DNA of 13,814 bases. Source: a bacterium (lineage in GTDB: Bacteria > Verrucomicrobiota > Verrucomicrobiae > Opitutales > Opitutaceae). Made by a program: the position numbers and the translations under genes. Below the pieces are notes generated by a model. It saw only the letters and a program-made list of their open reading frames with translations, did not search any database and was not told where the DNA came from. Positions 6,412 to 13,814 of the stretch are shown one piece after another (positions within the stretch are counted from its first letter, which is position 1; each line of letters opens with the position of its first letter). The stretch lies in assembly GCA_021780625.1 (NCBI GenBank), contig JAJXYI010000067.1:1-13814 (forward strand). Reading direction: 5' to 3'.

Positions 6412-8562
6412 ATGAATTCGACGCTTATTCATACACTGCTCGCCGGCATTACTTCATCGCTGATTCTGGTTCATACGCTCCGGATGCGCGGCCAGGTTGC
6501 CACGGAGCCCGTGTTCGAATGGGCATCGTCCGTGCCGGAGCTGCAGGGCGTGGCTTCCGCGCCGCTCGAGGCGATGTTTGCCCGGATCGACCGGGAGCAG
6601 CTTCCAATCGACGGCTTTGTCCTGGTGCGCAATGGGGTGATCGTGGCCGAGCGTTATTACGGGGGATATGGCCCCGATACGCGGCACGCGATGTATTCGG
6701 TGACGAAGAGTTTTACCGCGACCGCGCTCGGCATCGCGCTCGACCGCGGACTCGTGTCGGGGGTGGAAGCGCCGGCGCTGAGTTTCTTCCCGGGGATGGC
6801 CGTGCAGGATCTGACGCCCGCCAAGCAGCGCATGCAGGTGAGGCACCTGCTCACGATGGCGACCGGGCACACGACGGACACGACCAATGCCGTGTCGGCC
6901 TCCGCGGATTGGGTGAAGGCCTTCTTCGACCTGCCGCTTCCGGAGGAGCCGGGAACCCGGTTCCTGTACAACAGCGGGGCCAGCGTGGTCGTGTCCGGCA
7001 TCGTGCAGGCGACGACGGGGATGACCACCGAGGCGTTTGCGCGCCAGACCTTCCTCGGTCCGATGGGGGTGACCAACCTCGTTTGGGAGCAGGGTCCGCA
7101 TTCGTTGAGCATCGGTGGGTGGGGGCTGTGGCTGACGCCGCGCGACATGGCCAGGGCGGGCCTGCTCTGGTTGAACCGGGGCAAATGGCCGGGCGGACGT
7201 CTCGTCTCGGCGTCCTGGGTGGAAGCGAGCTCCCGCCGGCAGATTTCGAACGGCACGACGGGGGATTGGGGAGTCGGTTATGGGTATCAGTTTTGGCTCA
7301 ATCCCTTCGGCGGTTTTCGCGCGGACGGATACGGCGGGCAGCTGATCTTCGTCCTTCCGGACCGGAACGTGGTGGCGGTGTTCACGTCGCGGCCGACGGG
7401 GGCGCCGGTGCCGGTGGCGTTTGACCTGATGAGCGCGTACGTGATTCCGGCGATTGGCGCCCTGGACGTCGCGCATATCGCGGAGGGCGTGCCGCCGCTG
7501 GTTCGTTCGCAGCCGAAATCCATGGCGGTGGGAGTTGGCGGACAGGCGTTGTTCTGCGTAGGCGCCGAGGGGCCGGAGCTGTCGTATCAGTGGGAGCACG
7601 ACGGCGTCGCAATCGCCGGAGGCACGGGGCGTGTGCTTCGCATCGATCCGGTGTCGGTGGGGGATGCGGGCCGGTATCGGGTGCGGATCTCCAATGCGGG
7701 AGGTTCGGTGGACAGCGCTTGGGCCTCGCTCGACGTGGCCGAGCCGGTCGGGCGGCGCAGGATCCTTGCGTTGTCGGCGAGGGCGCGAGCGTGGCGCGGC
7801 GAACGTTCGCTCGTGATCGGCGTGGCGGTGACTGGCGCGTCCGGGGTCGGGGTGCCGGTGATGTTGCGGGGCATCGGTCCCTCGCTGGCCGCCTACGGCG
7901 TGGACAGCGTGCTCGCGGATCCGGTGGCGACCCTGCATTCCGAGGGGCGGGAGCCCTTGCGCAGCGACGACTGGGGCGGCGAGCCCGTCATCGCGGGCGT
8001 CGCCGCCCGACTGGGCAATTTTGCCCTCTCGGCTGACAGCCGGGATGCGGCCGCGATCTGGAGTCTGGCGCCCGGCTTGCACACGCTGGTGATCGATCCT
8101 CTGTGGCCGGGGGACAGCGGGATGGTGATGGGCGAGTGTTACGATGCGCTCGGGGCGCCATCGGACGCATCGCCGCGCCTTGCCGGGCTCTCGGCGCGCG
8201 GCTGGGTGGGGCCCGGGGACGACTCGCTGACGGGGGGATTCATCCTCTCCGGGCCGGGGCCGACGACGATCCTGGTGCGGGCGGTGGGGCCGGGCCTGGT
8301 GGCGCAGGGAATCGTCGGCGCCCTCGCGGACCCGGTCGTGACCCTGTACGCGGACGGGCGGGCGCTTGCCGTGAACGACGACTGGGCTGGGAACGGTGCG
8401 CTGGCAGCGGCCTTCGCCCGAGTGGGCGAGTTTCCATTGTCGGCGGATTCCGGTGACGCCGCGCTTCTCCTCACGCTCGACCCGGGCGTCTACACGGCGG
8501 TCGTCAGCTCGAAGGGTACGGACGCAGGCGTGGCGCTGCTCGAGGTCTATCCCGTGCCCTGA
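6412..8562 (+). CDS. Secreted beta-lactamase-family serine hydrolase with Ig-like and C-terminal repeat domains
   Basis: The 716-residue product combines a class C beta-lactamase/S12-type hydrolase with accessory domains. The N-terminus (residues 1-24) is hydrophobic and may be an export signal or anchor. The catalytic domain (about 35-340) shows the SxxK nucleophile motif SVTK (S96, K99), the YxN-like motif YNS (186-188) and a glycine-rich third motif around 306-310. An Ig-like domain follows (about 360-443, with the DAGRYRV signature). Two related repeats (about 448-575 and 589-716) share LSAR, an ADPV segment, DDW and LSADS(R/G)DAA. I know this repeat type from Opitutaceae exported proteins. 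The substrate may be an ester, D-amino peptide or lactam. An earlier in-frame GTG (6325) would add 29 residues lacking signal character, so ATG 6412 is preferred. Confidence 0.88.
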   Translation: MNSTLIHTLLAGITSSLILVHTLRMRGQVATEPVFEWASSVPELQGVASAPLEAMFARIDREQLPIDGFVLVRNGVIVAERYYGGYGPDTRHAMYSVTKSFTATALGIALDRGLVSGVEAPALSFFPGMAVQDLTPAKQRMQVRHLLTMATGHTTDTTNAVSASADWVKAFFDLPLPEEPGTRFLYNSGASVVVSGIVQATTGMTTEAFARQTFLGPMGVTNLVWEQGPHSLSIGGWGLWLTPRDMARAGLLWLNRGKWPGGRLVSASWVEASSRRQISNGTTGDWGVGYGYQFWLNPFGGFRADGYGGQLIFVLPDRNVVAVFTSRPTGAPVPVAFDLMSAYVIPAIGALDVAHIAEGVPPLVRSQPKSMAVGVGGQALFCVGAEGPELSYQWEHDGVAIAGGTGRVLRIDPVSVGDAGRYRVRISNAGGSVDSAWASLDVAEPVGRRRILALSARARAWRGERSLVIGVAVTGASGVGVPVMLRGIGPSLAAYGVDSVLADPVATLHSEGREPLRSDDWGGEPVIAGVAARLGNFALSADSRDAAAIWSLAPGLHTLVIDPLWPGDSGMVMGECYDALGAPSDASPRLAGLSARGWVGPGDDSLTGGFILSGPGPTTILVRAVGPGLVAQGIVGALADPVVTLYADGRALAVNDDWAGNGALAAAFARVGEFPLSADSGDAALLLTLDPGVYTAVVSSKGTDAGVALLEVYPVP

Positions 8563-8579
8563 GCCCGGCGATTTCGGGC
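8563..8579 (+). terminator. Weak terminator-like hairpin after the serine hydrolase
   Basis: GCCCG (8563-8567) pairs with CGGGC (8575-8579) around a 7-nt loop immediately after the stop codon. There is no T-run, so it may slow polymerase or protect the 3' end rather than terminate on its own. Confidence 0.3.
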
Positions 8580-8602
8580 GTTGCGGGCGGTGGGCGAATC
8601 CT

Positions 8603-8804
8603 GTTGAACCGAAAAACCGCAGTTAACAGAAGGAAACGAAGAGAACAAAGAAGGGACATCCAAGCGATTCCATGAGATTGCCAATGCAGCGACGATTCGC
8701 CCCGGAGGTGCACGAGGTTGCGCCCTTGGTTCTGGGGTGACCTGGCGGCCCTTCGATCCCTTCGCGACCTTCTGTTCGATTCAATAACCGATTCCGGGTT
8801 CAAC
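8603..8804. repeat. Diverged inverted repeat flanking a short spacer
   Basis: The left arm starts GTTGAACC (8603-8610) and continues with a purine-rich block containing AACAGAAGG (8625-8633) and ending near 8655. The right arm is its inverted counterpart: CCTTCTGTT (8768-8776) and GGTTCAAC (8797-8804). The arms share the end octamer, the 9-mer and a following GAAG-rich pattern, but differ by insertions between. The interior of roughly 90 bp shows no gene. The arrangement resembles a decayed MITE-like element or two opposed copies of a dispersed repeat. Confidence 0.55.
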
Positions 8805-8832
8805 GAGAAACTTCCCCCTTTCGCGGCTCTCC

Positions 8833-9063
8833 ATGTTTTCGCTCACCACCGGTGCTGTTCTGTTCTGCGTCTTTGTCGGACTCTTCTTCCTGGTCCTGTG
8901 GCTGTACTACGATCGTCGCGACCATCGGATGTTCGAGGGCGAGCGCCGGAAGACGGCCTTCCATTGCATCCGCTGCGACACGCTTTATTCGGCCAAGGCT
9001 GGTGTGGGTGAGACCTGTCCATGCCCCAAGTGCGGGCACATGAACGCTAGGTTGCGGTTCTGA
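8833..9063 (+). CDS. Small membrane-anchored zinc-ribbon protein
   Basis: The 76-residue product has an N-terminal transmembrane helix (about 5-25, rich in F, V and L) and then a charged linker (DRRDHR). The C-terminal zinc ribbon has cysteines at 45 and 48 (CIRC) and at 64 and 67 (CPKC), with an extra cysteine at 62. This layout places the metal-binding knuckle in the cytoplasm if the helix inserts N-out. Spacing and composition strongly suggest a real gene even though it is short. The function is unknown; similar small anchored ribbons often act as scaffolds or metal-dependent regulators. It ends only 4 bp from the stop codon of the convergent NamZ-like gene, so the two transcripts must overlap. 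No clear Shine-Dalgarno precedes the ATG. Confidence 0.85.
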   Translation: MFSLTTGAVLFCVFVGLFFLVLWLYYDRRDHRMFEGERRKTAFHCIRCDTLYSAKAGVGETCPCPKCGHMNARLRF

Positions 9064-9067
9064 GGGC

Positions 9068-10477
9068 TCAGTTGTAGAGCCAGTAGCGTTTGCTCGCCTG
9101 CTGGTAGATGCGGTCCCGGGCCTCCCAGTCGCGGAAGAAGGCGCGCACGTCGACGCGGTCGCCGTCGCGTTGCAGCGCGTGCAGGAAGGCGTCGGAGCCC
9201 ATCAGGCGGAGGAACCCATTGAGCTTGCCCTGGGGCGTGGTGCGGAAGGGATTCCGGTCGTAGCGGCAGGCGAGCTTCATCAGGTAGAAATTGAGCTCGG
9301 TCGGGTGCCACTGTTCCCAGTTGACCACGTCGACATAGACGCCGGTGCCGGGGCGGCCGTCGCGCATGGGGGCGGCGACGAGGCGGAAGCGGAGGCCGGG
9401 GATGTGGAACGCGTCGAGCTCGCGCTTGAGCTGCTCGCCGCTGACGTTGGGGTGATAGAGTCCCCGGAAGGGGGCCAGCCCTCCGACGCCGTGGCGGAAG
9501 TCGCCGATATAGGTTCCGAGACCGACCATCGGGTAACCGACGACCGCTGCGAAATCGCGGATCATGGGCGAGGTGGGCACCCAGCGCAGGCCGGTGTCGG
9601 GCCAGCGCATCCAGCGGTGCCAGCCGCGCATGGGGACGATGACGAGGCGGCCGCGCTGGCGGACGGCATCGGGGATGTTGAGGACGCCGGGAGCCTCCTT
9701 GGCCATGCGGGCCAATTCTCCGATCGTCAGCCCGTGGACGTAGGGGACGGGGAAGGCGCCGACGTAATTGTTCTTGCGCCAGCGCGGGTCGAGGAGGGGG
9801 CCGTCGACCTTGAGGCCGCCGAGCGGGTTGGGGCGGTCGAGGACGATCACCTCGACGTTGTTCTCGAAGCAGGCCTCCATCGTGAGCTTCATGGCGCTGA
9901 CGAAGGTGTAGCTGCGCGTGCCGATGTCCTGAAGGTCGATGACCATCGCGTCGATGCCCTTGAGCATGTCGCGGGTGGGTTTGCGGTACCGGTCGTAGAG
10001 CGAATAGACGCGCAGGCCGGTGCGGGGGTCGATGGAACTGGGGACGCGGACCGAGGCGGGGGCGTCGCCGTTGAGCCCGTGTTCGGGGCCGTAGAGGGCG
10101 ACCAGGTGGACGCCGGGCGCGTGCCGGAGGATATCGACGGTGCGGATACCGCGGCGGTCGACGCCGGCCGGGTGGGTGAGCAGTCCGATGCGCAGGCCGC
10201 GGACGGCGGCGAAGTGTTCGGCTTCGAGCACGTCGATGCCGAGCATGACGGGGAAGGGATCCTTGGACGCCGTCTGGCGCCATTCGGGTGCCGGGGTGGT
10301 CGGCCGGTAGGTGGTGGCGGGCCGGGGGCGTTCGGGCGCGCTGTCCAGCCGGATCTGCGGCATGATCGGTTCGACCGGCCGCCGCGGCTGGCTGGCGCTG
10401 CAGCCCAGCAGGGTGAACAACAGGAGTGAAAGGGCGATGAAGGGCGGACGGCGAAGGAGGCGCGAGAAAGCAGACAT
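9068..10477 (-). CDS. DUF1343 / NamZ-like (exo-beta-N-acetylmuramidase family) lipoprotein
   Basis: The 469-residue protein belongs to the DUF1343 family, whose characterised member NamZ removes terminal N-acetylmuramic acid from peptidoglycan fragments (glycoside hydrolase family 171). The signal peptide ends with a lipobox LLGC (C26), predicting a lipid-anchored periplasmic or surface protein. Family signatures include YGPEHG (129-134, with E132 the probable catalytic-site glutamate), DLQDIGTRSY (181-190) and LDRPNPLGG (213-221). Length is slightly above usual because of a proline-rich linker at 31-75. A role in cell-wall recycling or scavenging is likely but inferred from the family. It is the last gene of a probable DsbA-TPR-NamZ transcript. 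A perfect hairpin abuts its start codon. Confidence 0.92.
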   Translation of the reverse strand: MSAFSRLLRRPPFIALSLLLFTLLGCSASQPRRPVEPIMPQIRLDSAPERPRPATTYRPTTPAPEWRQTASKDPFPVMLGIDVLEAEHFAAVRGLRIGLLTHPAGVDRRGIRTVDILRHAPGVHLVALYGPEHGLNGDAPASVRVPSSIDPRTGLRVYSLYDRYRKPTRDMLKGIDAMVIDLQDIGTRSYTFVSAMKLTMEACFENNVEVIVLDRPNPLGGLKVDGPLLDPRWRKNNYVGAFPVPYVHGLTIGELARMAKEAPGVLNIPDAVRQRGRLVIVPMRGWHRWMRWPDTGLRWVPTSPMIRDFAAVVGYPMVGLGTYIGDFRHGVGGLAPFRGLYHPNVSGEQLKRELDAFHIPGLRFRLVAAPMRDGRPGTGVYVDVVNWEQWHPTELNFYLMKLACRYDRNPFRTTPQGKLNGFLRLMGSDAFLHALQRDGDRVDVRAFFRDWEARDRIYQQASKRYWLYN

Positions 10478-10491
10478 GTGGCGAGCGCCAC
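10478..10491 (-). promoter_or_regulatory. Hairpin abutting the NamZ-like start codon
   Basis: The 14-mer GTGGCGAGCGCCAC is a perfect inverted repeat (6-bp arms, or 5 bp with a 4-nt loop) and ends directly next to the ATG at 10477. In the mRNA it would occupy the ribosome-binding position, and no Shine-Dalgarno is visible. It may reduce or regulate translation. Confidence 0.35.
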
Positions 10492-10523
10492 TGTGTTCGG
10501 CGCGCGCGGGACGTCCAGCGCTT

Positions 10524-10554
10524 AAAGAACGCTCCGGAGCCCGCCGCAGCGCTC
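10524..10554 (-). terminator. Possible weak terminator between TPR and NamZ-like genes
   Basis: On the minus strand GAGCGCT and AGCGTTC can pair (7 bp with one G-U wobble) around a GC-rich loop, followed by a short TTCTTT-like stretch. It lies just after the TPR stop codon. It could partly uncouple the two genes but is weak. Confidence 0.3.
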
Positions 10555-10560
10555 GGCCGC

Positions 10561-11046
10561 TCAGTCCTGGCTTGGGTCGAAGCCGGAGGCGCGAAGCGCG
10601 GCCAGGTCGGCGTCGGTACGGGCGAGTTCAAGGAAGGATGAGTCGAGGACTACGGCGCGTCGCACGCGACGCCCCGCCTCCGCCAGGTCGCCGCGCTGGC
10701 AGGCGTAGCAGCCCAGGTTGAACTGCACCGTGGGCTCGTCGGGATGGATGATCTCGGCCTCGCGGAGGATGGCTTCGGCGGCGTGGAGCGACTCCGCGCG
10801 GCGCGTGGCGTAGGCCCAGGTGATCCACCAGCCTGCCTCCTCGGGTTGGATACGAACGAGTTCGGCGGCGACTGGCCGCAGCAGCAGCCATTGTCCGCGG
10901 TGCTGGAGAATGGAGGCGCGAAGAGCGAGGACCTCGGGGAGTTCCGAGTCGGGTGATTTCACCGCATCGAGCTCGCTCTCGGCCTCGTCGTAGAGACCGA
11001 GGGCGAGGTAACCTCGTGCGTGGGAAAGCCGCCAGGTCGTCTTCAC
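10561..11046 (-). CDS. Tetratricopeptide-repeat protein
   Basis: The product (about 161 residues) consists of paired helices with TPR consensus features. Examples are ARGYLALGLYDEAESEL near the start and FNLGCYACQRGDLAEAGRRVRRAV in the last repeat, closing with the common end pattern ARTDADLAALR. About three to four repeats are present. TPR proteins serve as protein-binding scaffolds; no enzymatic domain is visible and no signal peptide, so it is probably cytoplasmic. Two GTG starts are possible. GTG at 11079 would overlap the upstream DsbA-like gene by 20 nt. GTG at 11046 leaves a 13-nt gap and starts just before the first helix, so I prefer it, without a strong Shine-Dalgarno for either. 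The tight spacing suggests co-transcription with the DsbA-like gene. The partner protein is unknown. Confidence 0.85.
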   Translation of the reverse strand: MKTTWRLSHARGYLALGLYDEAESELDAVKSPDSELPEVLALRASILQHRGQWLLLRPVAAELVRIQPEEAGWWITWAYATRRAESLHAAEAILREAEIIHPDEPTVQFNLGCYACQRGDLAEAGRRVRRAVVLDSSFLELARTDADLAALRASGFDPSQD

Positions 11047-11059
11047 GGGTGCCGCGGAC

Positions 11060-11713
11060 TCAGTGTGGCGGGGGAGCACCGAAATGCGCGGCGTAGGAGC
11101 CGTATGCGGTCGTGTCTGCGAGCATGGCGTCGATCGTTGCGGCCAGCGGTTCCAGACGCACGAGGCCGGAGAACACGGCCTTGTCGCCGATGGGGTCGGT
11201 GAGGATGAAGGCCGGCCGCTGGTCGATGCGATGGGCGAGGAATTCCGCGGTCGACGCCTGGACCCGCGCGCGCACCTCGGGGGACTCCGCTCGAGCGCGC
11301 AGCCGCGCCGGATCGAGCCCGAGCGCCGAGGCGGCGACCGCGACCGACTCGGTCATGTCGCCAACCTTGCGTCCCTCGCGGACGGCGGCGTGCGAGAGCG
11401 CCAGGCGAAGGCGGTCGTCGTGGATGCCGAGATCGCGACCCGCCTCGGCGACGAGGTTGGGCGCGTCGTAGTTTTGCGGGCCCGACGTGTGCCAGCCGCT
11501 GTTCAGCTTGTAGGGGGAGCGCATGATCGTGCCGCTGCGCCGGTAGAACCAATCGCATTGCGCCTGCGACACCGGAAATGCCTCGGGCGGCATGAGCGCG
11601 ATGCGCCAGTGAAACTCGACGCGGCCGGCGTACCGGCGTTGGAGCTCGGACCACACGGGTTCGGCCCAGTGGCACCAGGAGGACACGACTTCGAGGTAAT
11701 AGACGATTTTCAT
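11060..11713 (-). CDS. DsbA-family (FrnE-like) thioredoxin-fold protein with degenerate active site
   Basis: The 217-residue product resembles DsbA-type oxidoreductases of the FrnE/2-hydroxychromene-2-carboxylate isomerase branch. An N-terminal strand (KIVYYLEV) leads to the active-site position SSWCHWAE, and the late RPAFIL segment matches the cis-proline loop region. The usual CPWC motif appears here as C14-H15-W16-A17, so the resolving cysteine is missing. It cannot act as a classical two-cysteine oxidase; a monothiol, glutathione-dependent or non-redox role is possible. No signal peptide is seen, so it is probably cytoplasmic, as FrnE-like proteins are. It starts the likely DsbA-TPR-NamZ operon and faces parE across a 191-bp divergent region. 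Confidence 0.9.
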   Translation of the reverse strand: MKIVYYLEVVSSWCHWAEPVWSELQRRYAGRVEFHWRIALMPPEAFPVSQAQCDWFYRRSGTIMRSPYKLNSGWHTSGPQNYDAPNLVAEAGRDLGIHDDRLRLALSHAAVREGRKVGDMTESVAVAASALGLDPARLRARAESPEVRARVQASTAEFLAHRIDQRPAFILTDPIGDKAVFSGLVRLEPLAATIDAMLADTTAYGSYAAHFGAPPPH

Positions 11714-11904
11714 GAGCTGGGGAGACGGCTGGCTGGAGGTTGCCCGACCGCGCGGGGGTCGTCAAATGGCGCCCCTGCCGGCCGGCACGAGAGACTTACG
11801 GACCATTCATCGACGTGTGCCACGAAAGACTACGGGGCGGCTGGTTTCATTTTCGCTTGTCAGACGCGATTTCAATCGGAGGTTTACGCCATCCGAATAC
11901 ACCC
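11714..11904. promoter_or_regulatory. Divergent promoter region (DsbA-like gene / parE)
   Basis: These 191 bp separate two oppositely transcribed genes and must hold promoters for both. TTGTCA at 11857-11862 matches the -35 consensus at five of six positions, but no good -10 lies 16-18 bp downstream. GGAGG at 11878-11882 is 22 nt before the parE ATG, too far for normal pairing. Confidence 0.4.
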
Positions 11905-13746
11905 ATGGCGTCCAACTATACCGAAGCCAGCATCAAGACCCTGTCCTCCACCGAGCACATCCGGCTGCGTCCTGGCATGTATATCGGAAGGCTGGGCAAC
12001 GGCGCGCATGCGGAGGATGGCATCTACGTGCTGCTCAAGGAGTGCATCGACAACTCGATCGACGAGTTTGCGATGGGCTTCGGCAAGCGCATCGACGTGG
12101 ACATCACGGGAAATTCGGTGCGGGTGCGCGACTTCGGGCGGGGCATCCCGCTCGGTAAGCTGCTCGAGTGCGTGTCGGTCATCAACACGGGGGCGAAGTA
12201 CGACAGTGAGACCTTCAAGAAGGCGGTCGGCCTGAACGGCGTCGGCCAGAAGGCGGTCAATGCGCTTTCGTTCGACTACCGCGCCCAGGCGGTGCGCGAC
12301 GGGCAGACCAAGGTGGTGGAGTTCACGCAGGGCAAGGTGAAGAAGGACCATCGGATCGCGGCCACCGACGAGAAGAACGGCACGATCATCGAATTCACGC
12401 CCGACGCCGCGCTGTTCGGCGCCGATTTCCGGTTCCGCACGGAGTTCATCGAGGAGATGCTCTGGAACTACGCGTTCCTCAACCGAGGACTCACGCTCAC
12501 CTTCAACGGCAAGGCATTCAAGTCGGAGAACGGCCTGAAGGACCTGCTGGGCCGGCGGCTCACGGGCGAGACGCTGTATCCGGTGATCCACCTCGAGGGC
12601 GAGGACATCGAGATCGCGATGACGCACGGCGGGCACTACGGCGAGGAGTACTACTCCTTCGTGAACGGCCAGCACACGACCATGGGCGGCACGCACCTCG
12701 CGGCCTTCCGCGAGGGTCTGGTGCAGACCGTGCGCAATTTCTACAAGAAGGACTACGACGCGGCCGACATCCGCCAGGCGATCATCGCGGCCGTGTCGGT
12801 GCGCGTGATCGAGCCGGTCTTCGAGTCGCAGACCAAGACGAAGCTTGGGTCCAACGACATCGGCCCCAACGGCCCGTCGATCCGCCAGTTCGTCGGCCAG
12901 TTTCTCCAGCAGCAGTTCGACAACTACCTTCACCGGAACCCCGAGACCGCCGACGCGCTCAAGCGCAAGATCGAGGACAGCGAACGCGAGCGCAAGGAGC
13001 TCGCGGGCATCCGCAGCCTGGCGCGGGAGCGCGCAAAGAAGGCCTCGCTGCACAACCGCAAGCTGCGCGACTGCCGCGTCCACCTCGATTCGAAGGACAA
13101 GCGCGCGGAGGACAGCACCCTGTTCATCGTGGAGGGCGATTCCGCCGCCGGCTCGCTCACGGCCTGCCGCGACGTCCAGACGCAGGCTGTCTTTGCGCTC
13201 AAGGGAAAGCCGCTCAACACCTACGGCCTCTCGAAAAAGGTCATCTACGAGAACGAGGAGTTTCACCTGCTCCAGAGCGCGCTCAACGTGGAGGAGGGCC
13301 TCGACGGTCTGCGCTACAACCGCATCGTCATCGCGACCGACGCCGACGTCGACGGCATGCACATCCGCCTGCTGCTGATCTCGTTCTTCCTCCAGTATTT
13401 TCCCGAGCTCATCACGAACGGGCATCTCCACATTCTGGAGACGCCGCTGTTTCGCGTGCGCAACAAGCGCGAGACGATCTACTGCTACTCGGAGGCGGAG
13501 AAGCAGGCGGCGCTTCACAAGCTGGGCCAGTCCGCGGAGGTCACACGATTCAAGGGACTGGGCGAGATCAGCGCGGGCGAGTTCAAGGCATTCATCGGCG
13601 AGCAGATCCGGCTGGAGAAGGTGTCGCTGGATTTCCTGCACAACAGCGAGCAGCTGCTGGCGTTCTACATGGGCAAGAACACGCCCGAGCGCCAGGAGTT
13701 CATCATCGGCAACCTGAGGGTCGAGAAGGACCTCGTGGAGGTCTGA
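11905..13746 (+). CDS. parE: DNA topoisomerase IV subunit B (ParE, GyrB-like ATPase)
   Basis: The 613-residue subunit supplies ATP hydrolysis and the metal-binding TOPRIM domain of a type IIA topoisomerase that decatenates and relaxes DNA after replication. The GHKL ATPase motifs are clear: ECIDNSIDE with N50, DFGRGIP (76-82) and [14 protein letters not shown] (109-122). The QTKTKLG segment carries the transducer-domain lysine. The TOPRIM domain has EGDSAAGS (E410) and DADVDG (D479, D481, D483). The late stretch [16 protein letters not shown] resembles Bacteroidetes-type ParE more than GyrB. Length is close to the usual ParE size and far below long GyrB forms. ATG 11905 is chosen because conserved sequence starts right after it; an open upstream extension to 11740 is not protein-like. 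The next gene follows after 16 nt, as expected for parE-parC. Confidence 0.95.
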   Translation: MASNYTEASIKTLSSTEHIRLRPGMYIGRLGNGAHAEDGIYVLLKECIDNSIDEFAMGFGKRIDVDITGNSVRVRDFGRGIPLGKLLECVSVINTGAKYDSETFKKAVGLNGVGQKAVNALSFDYRAQAVRDGQTKVVEFTQGKVKKDHRIAATDEKNGTIIEFTPDAALFGADFRFRTEFIEEMLWNYAFLNRGLTLTFNGKAFKSENGLKDLLGRRLTGETLYPVIHLEGEDIEIAMTHGGHYGEEYYSFVNGQHTTMGGTHLAAFREGLVQTVRNFYKKDYDAADIRQAIIAAVSVRVIEPVFESQTKTKLGSNDIGPNGPSIRQFVGQFLQQQFDNYLHRNPETADALKRKIEDSERERKELAGIRSLARERAKKASLHNRKLRDCRVHLDSKDKRAEDSTLFIVEGDSAAGSLTACRDVQTQAVFALKGKPLNTYGLSKKVIYENEEFHLLQSALNVEEGLDGLRYNRIVIATDADVDGMHIRLLLISFFLQYFPELITNGHLHILETPLFRVRNKRETIYCYSEAEKQAALHKLGQSAEVTRFKGLGEISAGEFKAFIGEQIRLEKVSLDFLHNSEQLLAFYMGKNTPERQEFIIGNLRVEKDLVEV

Positions 13747-13762
13747 ACCGGAGACACTATCG

Positions 13763-13814
13763 ATGTCGAAGCGCAAGAAGGACCAGGACAACGCGCAGCC
13801 CGAACTAGATCGGA
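13763..13814 (+). CDS. parC: Start of probable topoisomerase IV subunit A (parC), truncated by window end
   Basis: Only the first 17 codons (MSKRKKDQDNAQPELDR) are inside the window. The identity rests on position: it lies 16 nt after parE, on the same strand, with GGAG at 13750-13753 giving a good Shine-Dalgarno 9 nt before the ATG. A charged, low-complexity N-terminal tail before the catalytic domain is common in ParC of this group. The sequence itself cannot prove the assignment. Confidence 0.6.
   Translation, partial: MSKRKKDQDNAQPELDR

Noticed and set aside
11884..13791. 635-residue minus-strand frame opposite parE
   Set aside because: parE motifs on the plus strand are unambiguous; the opposite frame is a composition shadow rich in Leu, Val, Arg and Asp.

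Overview
The window most resembles a chromosomal segment of a GC-rich Gram-negative bacterium, probably an Opitutaceae-like member of the Verrucomicrobiota. This is inference from gene content: a large TonB-dependent receptor with a periplasmic 'DKFVVTGS' segment, a secreted serine hydrolase carrying an Ig-like domain and two C-terminal repeats of a type I associate with Opitutaceae, a DUF1343/NamZ-like lipoprotein, and a ParE resembling the Bacteroidetes/Verrucomicrobia type. No database search was possible.

Layout. 1-852: AT-richer, non-coding, with many inverted repeats and a possible structured leader. 853-3753 (+): TonB-dependent receptor with a strong intrinsic terminator. 3812-4079: intergenic, with a REP-like palindrome. 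4080-5483 (-): MATE-family exporter. 5600-5764 (-): a 54-residue glycine-rich membrane protein. 5765-6174: two copies of a 111-bp structured repeat. 6175-6250 (-): tRNA-Arg(CCT). 6412-8562 (+): secreted beta-lactamase-fold serine hydrolase with Ig-like and repeat domains. 8563-8832: a diverged inverted repeat. 8833-9063 (+): small membrane-anchored zinc-ribbon protein. 9068-10477, 10561-11046 and 11060-11713 (-): DUF1343/NamZ-like lipoprotein, TPR protein and DsbA-like thioredoxin-fold protein, transcribed in the order DsbA-TPR-NamZ. 11905-13746 (+): topoisomerase IV subunit B, followed 16 nt later by the start of what should be subunit A (parC), cut off by the window end.

The genes do not form one obvious pathway. 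parE-parC is a housekeeping pair for chromosome decatenation. The receptor, exporter, secreted hydrolase and NamZ-like lipoprotein are all envelope or extracellular functions. The DsbA-TPR-NamZ group may be one transcript because of its tight spacing.

I found no convincing defence system, CRISPR array, transposase or prophage. The most unusual features are non-coding: the duplicated 111-bp element next to the tRNA 3' end, the inverted repeat at 8603-8804, and the palindrome-rich region at the left edge. The short glycine-zipper membrane protein is the most interesting small gene.
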